DNA of 27,390 bases from CAZUMW01 sp964621615 (GCA_964621615.1 CAZUMW010000054.1:1-27390); one strand, 5' to 3'. Numbered from the stretch's first letter, positions 7,875 through 15,942 are shown. The notes: generated by a model not told the origin, from the sequence alone. Numbers and translations are program-made.

Positions 7875-9905
7875 CTACAGATAAAATTCATTTATGGCTT
7901 TTATTTCTATATATTTGTCCGGCGAAGGAAGCCGGTATTTTGAAATTATTTTTTCGGCCCTTGATGTTCCGGTTTTTTCAACAACGATGACAAGACGGTT
8001 GAGGATTTTCATGTCTTTTACGATGTTTTCAAGCAGGTTCTCAAAGTGAAGGGTTATTTCATAGCCGACTGTTTCCGCATCCTTAACGGCAACAACATCG
8101 ATCAGCTTGCTGGAGAGATTTACCGCACTTTCTATGCTCACGCTCCACCCTTGCTTCGTAAGCTTTTCCTTGATCAGCTGACAGTAGCGCTGGTGTCTGA
8201 ATCCGCCTTTGCCGTAATTGTTCCTGATCTGAAGCGTACCGAATGCACTTTCCTGCAGAACCAGATAGACATCGACGCCGCCGCGCCCCCTTTTCGTCTT
8301 TATCCGCTCTTTGCGTATATAGCCATTTTCTTCAAGCCATTTGGCCGTCTTATCAACCCCGTATTCTCCAAGGCTGCACCACCTGCGGTGGTATTTAGTA
8401 TTCTTAAACGGATTCTGTGCAATATGCTTCAGCAGCGTGAGGGCATCCTCGGGAATGCTGCTTTCCTGTGTTGTTTCCCTTTCTGTTATTTCCTGGTCCT
8501 GCATGCGATCCTGAGTTATCCCCTGGTAGAAACCCTGCATCATTTTTTCAATATAGTCATCACCGACAGCCTTTTCCCCGGTATACAGGGGCACATCCAG
8601 CAGAAAGGGCTGTTTATAGAATCCGTAACGCACAACACAGGTTCCATACGGCGGGAGTTTAAAGGTATATGCCAGCTGGTCCTCGTTGAGGGCCATGCTT
8701 GACCCCATGGTCCTTATCTGTCCCGCCTCCACAAGAGGAAACATGAATTTCAATATGGTATTGGCATGTATTGCCTGGGACAGTGTGGTGGGTTCCTGGG
8801 ATATAACCCAGAAGCTCACCCCATACTCCCTGCTGCGCCGCACAAGCGTGTTTATATATGACTCGCCGAAATGAAAATCCCGGTCCTTTTTTGCGCTGAA
8901 CAGAATACCTGCCTCATCCACCACACACAGCGTACTCAGCCGGTTTGACCGTATATTCTTCCGCTGGTAGTATTTATAGATCAGCGCCACAATCAGATTT
9001 GTCAGCGTTGCGTACATGGACTCCGTTACGTTTTCAAGCTCTATAACGATGTTGTTCTCAAGCCAGATGTCGGGCTGACCCCCCCGGCAGCAGAAAACAT
9101 CAGGATAATCCACATAGGGTTTCAGCCTGTTCAATATCGACAATTTTGAATCTGTCTCGCCCCGCTGCGTATTCCACTTGCGGGTGTAGTTATACAGGTC
9201 CCTCATGGTGGGATAGTTTCTGCCGCCGTCAAACACCCCCCGGACGCTGTAGAGCTCTTCAAGGATTTGCAATAGCAGGTTTCTGCCGCGATCAAGAATC
9301 AGGTTCTCCCGGCAGAACACCTCGACAAAACTGTTTATATGCTCTTTGGGATCCTGCCATTGCGGGACATGGAGGGCATTGAAACGCAACCTTCTGAAGG
9401 GCATTACCTTGAGGTTCTTGTGTTTCGGCAACAGGGTCCGGTATTCCTTCTTGATATCGAATATCAGAACATTATAATCGCCCGGTATTTCCAGAAGCTG
9501 GTCAAGCGATATCAGATTCAGGTTTGATTTGCCCGAGCCTGCTCTGCCGACCACGATTGCGTTCAGATTAAGGCGGCGCGGATCGATCCCGAAAATATTA
9601 CCCATATAATTGTAGGTGCCGAACCGCAGGGGACCGGTAAGACATTCGATGTCTTCCCGCTCGCAGGGCAAAGGATAAAACGGATTTTCCTGCATACACT
9701 GCTGATCAATGAACTGCTGTGTCTTTGCCTGTACAATGATTTCAGGATGTGCCTGCAGATATGCTTCCAGACCTTCCGGTTTACCCCTGAGAGCACGCTT
9801 TACTTTCCTGAGCAGCGGGCCTTTCAGCTGCTTGCCTTTTTCCAGGAATGCAATCTGCTTCAGGCTTTCCTGGAGCCGGTTTTCATCATTTTTCTTCTCT
9901 TCCAT
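7875..9905 (-). CDS. HerA/VirB4-like ATPase fused to winged helix and PD-(D/E)XK-like domain
   Basis: A 676-aa protein. The ATPase core (~95-450) has Walker A GRAGSGKS (120-127), a following LIFDIKKEY strand, Walker B LCVVDEAG (326-333) and an ISQEP sensor (368-372). This is the FtsK/HerA/TraG order of motifs for ring ATPases that pump DNA. A winged-helix segment follows (~486-550, ending GGVDVYLVL). A C-terminal nuclease-like domain (~565-676) has HQRYCQLIKE, a strand with D603 (KLIDVVAVKD) and YEITL with E616. The usual lysine of E-x-K is Thr here, so activity is uncertain. The start at 9905 has GGAGGT and overlaps the upstream gene by 20 nt. It is probably a DNA translocase for conjugation-like transfer or a HerA-type defence machine. 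Confidence 0.8.
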   Translation of the reverse strand: MEEKKNDENRLQESLKQIAFLEKGKQLKGPLLRKVKRALRGKPEGLEAYLQAHPEIIVQAKTQQFIDQQCMQENPFYPLPCEREDIECLTGPLRFGTYNYMGNIFGIDPRRLNLNAIVVGRAGSGKSNLNLISLDQLLEIPGDYNVLIFDIKKEYRTLLPKHKNLKVMPFRRLRFNALHVPQWQDPKEHINSFVEVFCRENLILDRGRNLLLQILEELYSVRGVFDGGRNYPTMRDLYNYTRKWNTQRGETDSKLSILNRLKPYVDYPDVFCCRGGQPDIWLENNIVIELENVTESMYATLTNLIVALIYKYYQRKNIRSNRLSTLCVVDEAGILFSAKKDRDFHFGESYINTLVRRSREYGVSFWVISQEPTTLSQAIHANTILKFMFPLVEAGQIRTMGSSMALNEDQLAYTFKLPPYGTCVVRYGFYKQPFLLDVPLYTGEKAVGDDYIEKMMQGFYQGITQDRMQDQEITERETTQESSIPEDALTLLKHIAQNPFKNTKYHRRWCSLGEYGVDKTAKWLEENGYIRKERIKTKRGRGGVDVYLVLQESAFGTLQIRNNYGKGGFRHQRYCQLIKEKLTKQGWSVSIESAVNLSSKLIDVVAVKDAETVGYEITLHFENLLENIVKDMKILNRLVIVVEKTGTSRAEKIISKYRLPSPDKYIEIKAINEFYL

Positions 9906-10389
9906 CCGGCACCTCCTTTTGTACAGGTATTGTTTCTTCAACAGCATCCTCATCCTGGAAACTGTAGAAGGGGGAAATGAACCATTTGACAAACCGGCAC
10001 AAATCATATTTGCGGTAGTGTTCTGTACAGCGCCAGTGCCCGGGCCGGTATTCGGCACCGCACAGGTTGCTCACCAAGCGATTGCATCCTTTTTCCCGGC
10101 AGCGGTGCAGGTTGCCGGCAGAAACAAGGTTGCCCTTGTAGTCCTTTCCCATTGCATGGGGGTAGCGCGGATCCTGCGGGTCTGCAGAGGTAATAACCCC
10201 GTCATCGGTCATCAACAGATGTTCGTGTGTTTCGGCAACGTTTCGTTCCCCCTGTTTGACATCGTGCCTGGAATTCCCCCATATGACGCGTGTTTGTTCA
10301 CCGTCCTGTACTGTGGTTTTTCGCACCTCAGTCTCGTCCCAGCACTCATCCTGCTGCCCCGGCATACCGAAATTGTCAAAAATTCCCAT
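9886..10389 (-). CDS. Zinc-binding protein of unknown function, first gene of the operon
   Basis: A 167-aa protein with no family I recognise. The centre has a Cys/His cluster: C97-x4-C102-x7-C110, then H118-x-x-C121-x-x-H124 and C131 (including GHWRCTEH), consistent with one or two zinc sites. The N-terminus is polar with an early DECWDE; the C-terminus is charged (VEETIPVQKEVPDGREEK). The ATG is preceded by AAAGGAGG. It opens the leftward operon and overlaps the ATPase start by 20 nt, which suggests a partner role for the ATPase. Confidence 0.7.
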   Translation of the reverse strand: MGIFDNFGMPGQQDECWDETEVRKTTVQDGEQTRVIWGNSRHDVKQGERNVAETHEHLLMTDDGVITSADPQDPRYPHAMGKDYKGNLVSAGNLHRCREKGCNRLVSNLCGAEYRPGHWRCTEHYRKYDLCRFVKWFISPFYSFQDEDAVEETIPVQKEVPDGREEK

Positions 10390-10468
10390 GAGTGGCCTCC
10401 TTTATAAAATTATTAAAAAAAGAAATTGCATTTTTTTTTATCTTTTGATAACAAACGCTACTAAATAG

Positions 10469-10502
10469 ACAGGCGTTCTACAGCCCTGTTTCATTTTTTT
10501 TT
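10469..10502 (+). terminator. Weak terminator-like hairpin in the divergent intergenic region
   Basis: ACAGG (10469-10473) can pair with CCTGT (10485-10489), followed by a run of nine T from 10494. The stem is short. It lies between the leftward operon and the rightward sigma-like gene, with no rightward gene before it, so it could act as a leader attenuator or be chance. The rest of 10390-10546 is AT-rich with no promoter I would call with confidence. Confidence 0.25.
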
Positions 10503-10546
10503 AATCCTGGGGCTTATTTTTACTGCACACGACAGAGGCATTTTTG

Positions 10547-11518
10547 ATGGACAACAATCTTTCCGACCGGATGGAGCAGATAGCAAAAAAATTAACACCT
10601 GAAGCTGTTTCAGGCATTTTTTTCAATAATCCTATAACTAAAAACGAACTAATACCGTTAGTTAAAAAAAGGCCGGAAACACAAGAAAGAGACGGGAAAG
10701 ATGAAAGAAAAGCTTATGTAGACAGTGTTCTTCAAAATATGAGTGTAAACATCAGACAAAAATTGTTGATAGATATATATAAAAAAGAAAATAACGGTGA
10801 AAAAGTAGACAGGTTATTTGGCTATGCCAAAAATTTTGTTTATTATAGAGTTCTTGACTGCAAAGAAGAGGAAATAAAAAGAAAAAATAGATACAATAAA
10901 TTGAAAAAAAAATTTGATGGATGGTTTGGTTTATATGGATATGAAATTTTAGATAAAATTATCCATAAAGAAAACAAAAAAATAGTTGCTGATTTTATTA
11001 AATTACTGGCCGGCGACGAAAAGCTGGCAGTAGAATACTATTATTCGGGCAGGCCTTCAAAAGAACTGTCAGAACACCTGGGGATATCGCCTTCCAAATT
11101 ATGGCATATACGTGAGAACGCTTATAAAAAAATAAGACGGATTTTACAAAAAAAATTCGGCCCCGATGCCAAAAATATCCTCCTGCATGCCTTGTCACTT
11201 GAAACTGCAATAGATGAAAACGAGATAAAAGAGATGATACATATGAATTTCGATACATCTGAGGAAAATTTTAATTATGAAAAAGAGGATGACTATGCCG
11301 ATATGCTCTGTCATACATTAACCGAGATCGCTCACATATTACCTGTTTCTGAGATGATGGATGAATACTTATTCGGAAGACTGGATTCTGTTCAAAAAGA
11401 GCTTTTCGAAAAACACCTTCTGGAGTGTGAAAAGTGTTGCACCGAATTTGAAGAAAGGAAAAAAATAACCGGTATACTCGTTTCAGTGATAAAGGACAAC
11501 AATATCAATCATCATTAG
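10547..11518 (+). CDS. Sigma-factor-like protein with C-terminal zf-HC2 anti-sigma domain
   Basis: A 323-aa protein. Residues ~86-125 (RLFGYAKNFVYYRVLD) loosely resemble sigma70 region 2. Residues ~155-200 look like region 4: a helix, then SKELSEHLGISPSKLWHIRE, then NAYKKIRRIL. Residues ~268-305 match the zinc-binding anti-sigma domain: MDEYLFGRLD followed by H290-x3-C294-x2-C297 (EKHLLECEKC). Normally the zf-HC2 domain sits in a separate anti-sigma protein; here both halves are in one chain, suggesting a self-inhibited or redox-sensing regulator. The ATG at 10547 follows an AGAGG. The gene is AT-rich and is followed after 15 nt by the putative metalloprotease gene. It is divergent from the ATPase operon, which it may control; that is inference. 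Confidence 0.65.
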   Translation: MDNNLSDRMEQIAKKLTPEAVSGIFFNNPITKNELIPLVKKRPETQERDGKDERKAYVDSVLQNMSVNIRQKLLIDIYKKENNGEKVDRLFGYAKNFVYYRVLDCKEEEIKRKNRYNKLKKKFDGWFGLYGYEILDKIIHKENKKIVADFIKLLAGDEKLAVEYYYSGRPSKELSEHLGISPSKLWHIRENAYKKIRRILQKKFGPDAKNILLHALSLETAIDENEIKEMIHMNFDTSEENFNYEKEDDYADMLCHTLTEIAHILPVSEMMDEYLFGRLDSVQKELFEKHLLECEKCCTEFEERKKITGILVSVIKDNNINHH

Positions 11519-11533
11519 TCTGGGACGTTATTT

Positions 11534-13045
11534 ATGCATCCTTTAACTACATTAAACAGTTGTAATTTGTTGAACGAAACAGGAACAGGCTCTTTTTTGA
11601 CTTCCTGTTTAACGGTGTATGAACAAAAATTTGTTCTGCAGCAATTAAAAGAATCTATCCAAAATCTGCAAAAACAGGTTTTTGAAAAAGAAACAAAAGA
11701 TTCAAATAACAACTTCGAGGGAATTTCCGGCACACTGTCATTCAATAATCCTCATGCACTTTATGGTTTAACTATTCACTTTCATGAATATCGTCATTTT
11801 CATGATTTTGTACAAAGCCCGTTTGCCTTTGATTTTATAAACACGTCGGCGAACAAATGGGCTCTGGTAAGTTGTGTTATGGATGCAATAAAACAATCAG
11901 GTTACCAAATCCCGCAACCGCTTATCGACAGCCATGAAAAGGTGCATGCGTTATTAGGTGCGGAAGCTGCCGTCTGCCTGCTGAGCATTCAACAAACACA
12001 TGAATATTTTTTGCAAAGCAGGGTTCAGGCAAAACCGAACCACGGCGATATTGACGAACCTATTTCCGTATTAGCCAACCCCCCATTACCGCCTATGCCG
12101 ATCATAGTTACACGGGAACTTCTCATTCCCCTCTCATTAGTACACATTATGGAATCCAGTGCCATTTTGTCCCAACTGAGTTTTATATTAACTTCGAGAG
12201 GGCCGGCTGTTACAAAAGATGTATGGCAAGAGATAGAAAAAACATCTATAAAACACTCACAATATCAATATGTAGCATGCCTCTGGGCGCTTCAAAATCT
12301 TTTTGGTGAGGAAACACTTTTTGATATCGATTGCCTGAGAGCATTCAGATGTTTTTTCCGGTTTACATTGGCGGGGTTTATTCTAAATTTAAAGCAATTC
12401 AAATCCGAGCACACTCCTGCAGATGTTAAACATATGCCGACATTTCGATTCAAATTTTTACATGATCATATTCTGGAATCAAATTTACAAAAAGAGTTCA
12501 TAAATTACCCTGAGCAGGTTATCAGCACGTATGCAGCTGTATGTTATAAAGACTATCCCGATTTATTGGATGAGCATAAAAAAACGGTCCGTCAATTTAT
12601 CGAAAATGCAGATAAGATCAAACCGGGTCATATGAATGAAATGGAGTTTGATATATATTGCCAATTATTGCAATTTTACGAGTCGGCTTTTAACCAGGAC
12701 ACAAAAAAAATTGATACCTACCTTGATCATCTATGGGCTGAAAAACACATACCGGATTTGCTGGAACCCCCGATTAAAGTGCTTGGATTGGAAGATGACA
12801 GACCGCCGGTGTTAAATATTACTGCTGAAAATCATGAAGTGAAATCACTATATTTCCTTTTGTTTATTATTGACAATTTGACAAATCAATTCATATTTGA
12901 TGACACGTTATTCTGTCCGTTAAGCGGGCTCAGCTATGAATGTAAAAAGGCTGAACAGCTTAAAAAACCTATTTCCATCTACGAATGTAATCAGGATTGT
13001 ACGGTCAGAAATGTTGCCCATTATATGGGATTTCCCATTAAATAA
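11534..13045 (+). CDS. Putative zinc metalloprotease-like protein (HEYRH)
   Basis: A 503-aa soluble protein. Residues 84-91 read HEYRHFHD, an HExxH zinc motif with additional His and Asp just behind. A hydrophobic helix carrying E207 (HIMESSAILSQL) resembles the third-ligand helix of gluzincins. The C-terminal 50 residues have four Cys (FCPLSG, YECKKA, YECNQDC), probably a further metal site. No signal peptide or membrane segment is seen. It lies 15 nt behind the sigma-like gene, almost certainly in one transcript; a weak GGGA is the only ribosome binding site. One could imagine proteolysis of the regulator or of a target it senses, but this is conjecture. No named peptidase family is recognised. 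Confidence 0.55.
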   Translation: MHPLTTLNSCNLLNETGTGSFLTSCLTVYEQKFVLQQLKESIQNLQKQVFEKETKDSNNNFEGISGTLSFNNPHALYGLTIHFHEYRHFHDFVQSPFAFDFINTSANKWALVSCVMDAIKQSGYQIPQPLIDSHEKVHALLGAEAAVCLLSIQQTHEYFLQSRVQAKPNHGDIDEPISVLANPPLPPMPIIVTRELLIPLSLVHIMESSAILSQLSFILTSRGPAVTKDVWQEIEKTSIKHSQYQYVACLWALQNLFGEETLFDIDCLRAFRCFFRFTLAGFILNLKQFKSEHTPADVKHMPTFRFKFLHDHILESNLQKEFINYPEQVISTYAAVCYKDYPDLLDEHKKTVRQFIENADKIKPGHMNEMEFDIYCQLLQFYESAFNQDTKKIDTYLDHLWAEKHIPDLLEPPIKVLGLEDDRPPVLNITAENHEVKSLYFLLFIIDNLTNQFIFDDTLFCPLSGLSYECKKAEQLKKPISIYECNQDCTVRNVAHYMGFPIK

Positions 13046-13056
13046 TCAGCAACAAT

Positions 13057-13278
13057 TCAATCTTCCGCTCCACGTAATATCCAGTCAATCGATCTCTGGC
13101 TGATACTGCTGAGCTTGAGCAGTATCTCCACCGTCGGCATTACTTCCCCTCGCTCAAGTTTCGAGACCGCACTTTGCTGTATTTTCAGAATCCTGGACAT
13201 TTCTATCTGTGTCCTGCCGATCTCCTGCCTGAGCTGACGAATTCTTTTTCCGATATCACTTCGCTGTTTTTTGTTCAT
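13057..13278 (-). CDS. XRE-family HTH repressor
   Basis: A 73-aa protein that is almost entirely one Cro/CI-type helix-turn-helix: IGKRIRQLRQEIGRTQIEMS, then ILKIQQSAVSKLERGEVMPT, then EILLKLSSISQRSIDWILRG. It is a DNA-binding homodimer in this family. It is convergent with the metalloprotease gene (11-nt gap) and divergent from the lipoprotein gene. The 21-bp palindromes between the two starts are its likely operators, giving autoregulation and control of the lipoprotein pair. AGAGG lies 12 bases before the ATG, which is long spacing. Confidence 0.85.
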   Translation of the reverse strand: MNKKQRSDIGKRIRQLRQEIGRTQIEMSRILKIQQSAVSKLERGEVMPTVEILLKLSSISQRSIDWILRGAED

Positions 13279-13294
13279 AAAAACATTTCGCCTC

Positions 13295-13323
13295 TTGACA
13301 AATAGTCCTATCAGGACTATTCT
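13295..13323 (+). promoter_or_regulatory. Promoter of the lipoprotein pair
   Basis: TTGACA (13295-13300), a 17-bp spacer and TATTCT (13318-13323) give a good sigma70-type promoter. The first operator fills the spacer. A second reading is an archaeal-type TATA box, TTTATATG at 13323-13330, lying exactly between the two operators. Confidence 0.6.
13301..13321. promoter_or_regulatory. Operator 1: perfect 21-bp palindrome
   Basis: The arms AATAGTCCT and AGGACTATT are perfect inverted repeats around ATC. The site sits between the -35 and -10 hexamers, so a bound protein would block transcription. The adjacent XRE protein is the obvious ligand. Confidence 0.7.
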
Positions 13324-13330
13324 TTATATG

Positions 13331-13351
13331 AATAGTAAAGTCACGACTGTA
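13331..13351. promoter_or_regulatory. Operator 2: degenerate copy of operator 1
   Basis: It aligns with operator 1 over 21 bp at 14 positions, keeping the outer AATAGT, central TCA and right-arm GACT. Its centre is 30 bp from that of operator 1, about three helical turns, which would suit cooperative binding on one face of the DNA. Confidence 0.5.
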
Positions 13352-13413
13352 CGTTTTAGAATTACTTTAAAAACCACGGTATGTCAAATCAAAACAAGAA
13401 AGGCGGTGGGTAT

Positions 13414-14010
13414 ATGAAAACAACACTTATTGTTATCGCTCTTGTCATCCTTGCCGGGTGCGCTGCAGAAACACAGGTTTCCTTCAGGCAGGATATTGTT
13501 GAAACATCCGACAGCACACGGAAGCCTGAATGGACTCACCACACTTTCCGGAAAGTCGATAACGGTTTTGCATTTTCAGGCGGTGTTACCGATGTGGCCG
13601 ATTATGCGCTGGGAGTATCCGAAGCACGGGCAGAAGCCATTAAAAATGGAATCATATCCATCCAGGTCAAAGTCGGATCCGAGTTCTCAAAGTTCGCCGA
13701 AGGGTCCAATATGGCACCTGATATGATTGGCAAATGGGTTTCCGACGGCATTGCCTTCCTGTCCGACAGCCTGTATGTGTCCGGCATACGGCAACAGGAA
13801 ATATATTATGAGAAGGTGTGCTACAATACCGAACATAAACCCCACTATAATATATGGGCTCTGTGCGCCATATCCGCATCAGATTACCGTAAGGCAAAAA
13901 TCGATGCAGCACAGAGGCTGGTAAATAAATACCGTAAGGAAAACAACCATAAAGCCAAAAAAAAGGCTGAAGAACTTCTTGACCGATTACGCCGGGACCA
14001 CACCATATAA
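13414..14010 (+). CDS. Lipoprotein, LPP20-like
   Basis: A 198-aa protein. The N-terminus is a lipoprotein signal: a Lys, then TLIVIALVILAGC with lipobox LAGC, so the mature protein starts at Cys ~16 and is membrane-anchored outside the cytoplasm. The body has PEWTHH, then FAFSGGVTDVADYALGVSEA and a helix of repeated Ala and Ile residues, resembling LPP20-type surface lipoproteins. The C-terminus is very basic (KYRKENNHKAKKKAEELLDR). The start at 13414 follows AAAGGCGGTG and gives a normal signal length; the ATG at 13381 would add 11 polar residues before the signal. Its stop codon shares a base with the next start, so the two genes form a coupled pair. Confidence 0.75.
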   Translation: MKTTLIVIALVILAGCAAETQVSFRQDIVETSDSTRKPEWTHHTFRKVDNGFAFSGGVTDVADYALGVSEARAEAIKNGIISIQVKVGSEFSKFAEGSNMAPDMIGKWVSDGIAFLSDSLYVSGIRQQEIYYEKVCYNTEHKPHYNIWALCAISASDYRKAKIDAAQRLVNKYRKENNHKAKKKAEELLDRLRRDHTI

Positions 14011-15278
14011 TGTTAAAAAGCACGGCCATATCATTGCTGGGCGGGCTGCTGCTTAAGCTACTTGTACCTCAGCAGTTTCCCTGTCCGTTACCTGAAAAAC
14101 CGCAACACATTGTACAGCGGATACCATCCGGTCATTATCTCGGCATCAGCCATGAACACCCACAGCTTGCCGATGCAAAATCAGAGGCTGTATACGATGC
14201 GGTGAAACAAATTCTCCGTGGGATCGGTGCAGAATATTACCTTGATTTTGAAAAGGCAACAATCCGTGCCAATGACAGGCGCACATCAACGCTCATCGAC
14301 AGGCTTTCCTGTACTACCGGCGGTTATCTCGGCAATGTAGTGATTAAAAACCTCTATTTTGAAAAAACCAACGGCAAATATATCTGCTACGCCCTGGCAT
14401 TTTTCCCTCAAAAACGATTAGCACAGGCCCGTGCAGTTATTGAAGCTAAAAATAACGATAGGCTAAACACCTGCAGAAATTATTTACAAAAGGGAAAACA
14501 GCGTGAGCAGTCCGGCAACATAATAGATGCCTTAGAATATTACCGCCGGGCTGCGGACCAGGCAGCACGTCTGTATAAAAAGCGCACACAAACAATCGAC
14601 CTTACAAAGCGGCATATCGAACATATCGCATCACGGATATACCTCCAGCGTGTATCCGGATATGATCACCGTTCTTCCCCTGCGGTTTCCTGCAGAGCCG
14701 TGTTCGGTAACCGCCCTGCTGCCAGTATTCCTGTCTCGTTCCATCTTTTAGACGGTAGCGGCACACTGACCCCGCACGTAATAACCGGCAGGGACGGGCT
14801 TGCACGGTGCATGCTTGATTTACTGCCGGGCATTGCACATAACCATATCGTTGGACATATCGATATCCCGGAAATCAATTCATCTGTATCTTTTAAGTTT
14901 TCAACTATCCGGCCGAAACCCAAGGTAAATGCATCAGCACTTGAAATCGGCAGTGACGGTTTTATTTTCACGTTACGGGAACACAACCGCGTTGACCTGT
15001 GCATAGACCGGTATGAAATACAGATCCAGGCAGAATACCGGTTCTCCTCCTTTATTAATTACTACATTGCACACGTCGACAGCAACGCAGCCGTCACAGG
15101 CTCGTTTCACCTGGCAGATCCGATTGACCTGCAAGGCGGCTCTACCCGTACGGTGCAGCTGCCGTTTAACAGCTGGACAAAAAAGAATATAGCCGAGCTT
15201 GACAAATGGTATCTCGGAAGCAGGCTGGCTTACAAAATTATACTTTATGCTGAGGATATGTCCTTCGCGGTACAATAA
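14010..15278 (+). CDS. Exported protein, partner of the lipoprotein
   Basis: A 422-aa protein. Residues 1-20 are a hydrophobic signal or anchor (STAISLLGGLLLKLLV). Residues ~38-130 again look LPP20-like, beginning SGHYLGISHEHPQ and followed by an Ala-rich helix. Residues ~140-205 form a long helix with a TPR-like pattern (ALEYYRRAADQAARLYKK). From ~215 there are two beta-rich segments, perhaps Ig-like, with GRDGLARCMLDLLPG. A similar domain order is seen in envelope proteins that combine a LPP20 domain with later beta domains. It starts in the TAATG overlap with the lipoprotein gene. I do not know its function; co-regulation by the XRE operators is likely. Confidence 0.65.
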   Translation: MLKSTAISLLGGLLLKLLVPQQFPCPLPEKPQHIVQRIPSGHYLGISHEHPQLADAKSEAVYDAVKQILRGIGAEYYLDFEKATIRANDRRTSTLIDRLSCTTGGYLGNVVIKNLYFEKTNGKYICYALAFFPQKRLAQARAVIEAKNNDRLNTCRNYLQKGKQREQSGNIIDALEYYRRAADQAARLYKKRTQTIDLTKRHIEHIASRIYLQRVSGYDHRSSPAVSCRAVFGNRPAASIPVSFHLLDGSGTLTPHVITGRDGLARCMLDLLPGIAHNHIVGHIDIPEINSSVSFKFSTIRPKPKVNASALEIGSDGFIFTLREHNRVDLCIDRYEIQIQAEYRFSSFINYYIAHVDSNAAVTGSFHLADPIDLQGGSTRTVQLPFNSWTKKNIAELDKWYLGSRLAYKIILYAEDMSFAVQ

Positions 15279-15283
15279 CGATG

Positions 15284-15847
15284 TTACAACACCGGCTGCG
15301 GTCCTTCCCGTGATGTGCGCATGAACTCATCATCAGCATATTCCCCGTATACATCAATTGTTGTTGCTATTTTCCGGTGACGCAGGAACCGCTTCACATA
15401 GGCCATGCCGTATCCGTTGTACAGCAGCCATCTGGCACGTGCATGCCTGAGCATATGCGGATAGACATCTTTCAGACCCGCACGATCGGCAATCCTGCTG
15501 ATGATCATCCGGATCCGGCGCGTGGTATATGGTTTTCTGCTGCACGCATAATTGAACACGTGATTTTCATTTTCCAACAGGCTGTCTGTGATATAAGTGC
15601 GTATATGCGCCGCGTATACCGGATCGAGCGGAACAAAGCCGCAGCTGTCATATTTGGCCGTCTCCTTCCTGATGTAGACTTTATTCAGTGCAAAATCGAA
15701 GTCCCCTACCCTCAGCATCACAAGTTCCCGGTTCCGCAGGCCGCAGTAGAACAGCGATTCGACTATCATACGCTCCTTTACTGTCCGGCAGGCTCTGTGC
15801 AGCAGGCTCACCTGCTCTATCTTCGGCACCAGATTGGCGTTAACCAT
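15284..15847 (-). CDS. Tyrosine recombinase, catalytic domain only
   Basis: A 187-aa protein covering only the C-terminal catalytic fold of phage/XerD-type integrases. It carries R38 (CGLRNREL), a candidate Lys at 61 or 65, H131-x-x-R134 (PHMLRHAR), H157 (FLRHRK, where most have GH) and the nucleophile Y167 in TTIDVYGEY. The SAM-like N-terminal core-binding domain is absent, and no in-frame continuation upstream is seen, so it may be a minimal recombinase or one that needs a partner. GGGA lies just ahead of the ATG. The 3' end is convergent with the exported protein gene (5-nt gap). It is divergent from the next two genes and probably serves the mobile block to the right. Confidence 0.8.
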   Translation of the reverse strand: MVNANLVPKIEQVSLLHRACRTVKERMIVESLFYCGLRNRELVMLRVGDFDFALNKVYIRKETAKYDSCGFVPLDPVYAAHIRTYITDSLLENENHVFNYACSRKPYTTRRIRMIISRIADRAGLKDVYPHMLRHARARWLLYNGYGMAYVKRFLRHRKIATTIDVYGEYADDEFMRTSREGPQPVL

Positions 15848-15864
15848 TTTATTCCCGGTTTTTT

Positions 15865-15884
15865 CCGTTTTTACCCAAAAACGG
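15865..15884. promoter_or_regulatory. Perfect palindrome in the integrase leader
   Basis: CCGTTTTT and AAAAACGG are perfect 8-bp arms around ACCC. It lies 18 bp before the integrase start and overlaps its predicted transcription start. It could be an operator, an RNA hairpin limiting integrase translation, or a recombinase core site. Confidence 0.5.
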
Positions 15885-15903
15885 AACTATCAGCCGCTTC
15901 TCA

Positions 15904-15919
15904 TATATAAAGGTTTCGG
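15904..15919 (-). promoter_or_regulatory. Archaeal-type BRE/TATA promoter for the integrase
   Basis: On the minus strand CCGAAACC is followed directly by TTTATATA. A start 27 bp downstream would fall at ~15880, giving a leader of ~33 nt. Confidence 0.5.
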
Positions 15920-15942
15920 TTTTGCGATTTTAGCGACGAGCA

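Noticed and set aside
9906..10058. N-terminal extension of the ATPase gene to an upstream start.
   Set aside because: It would overlap most of the zinc-protein gene's 3' part; GGAGGT before the ATG at 9905 fixes the shorter start.
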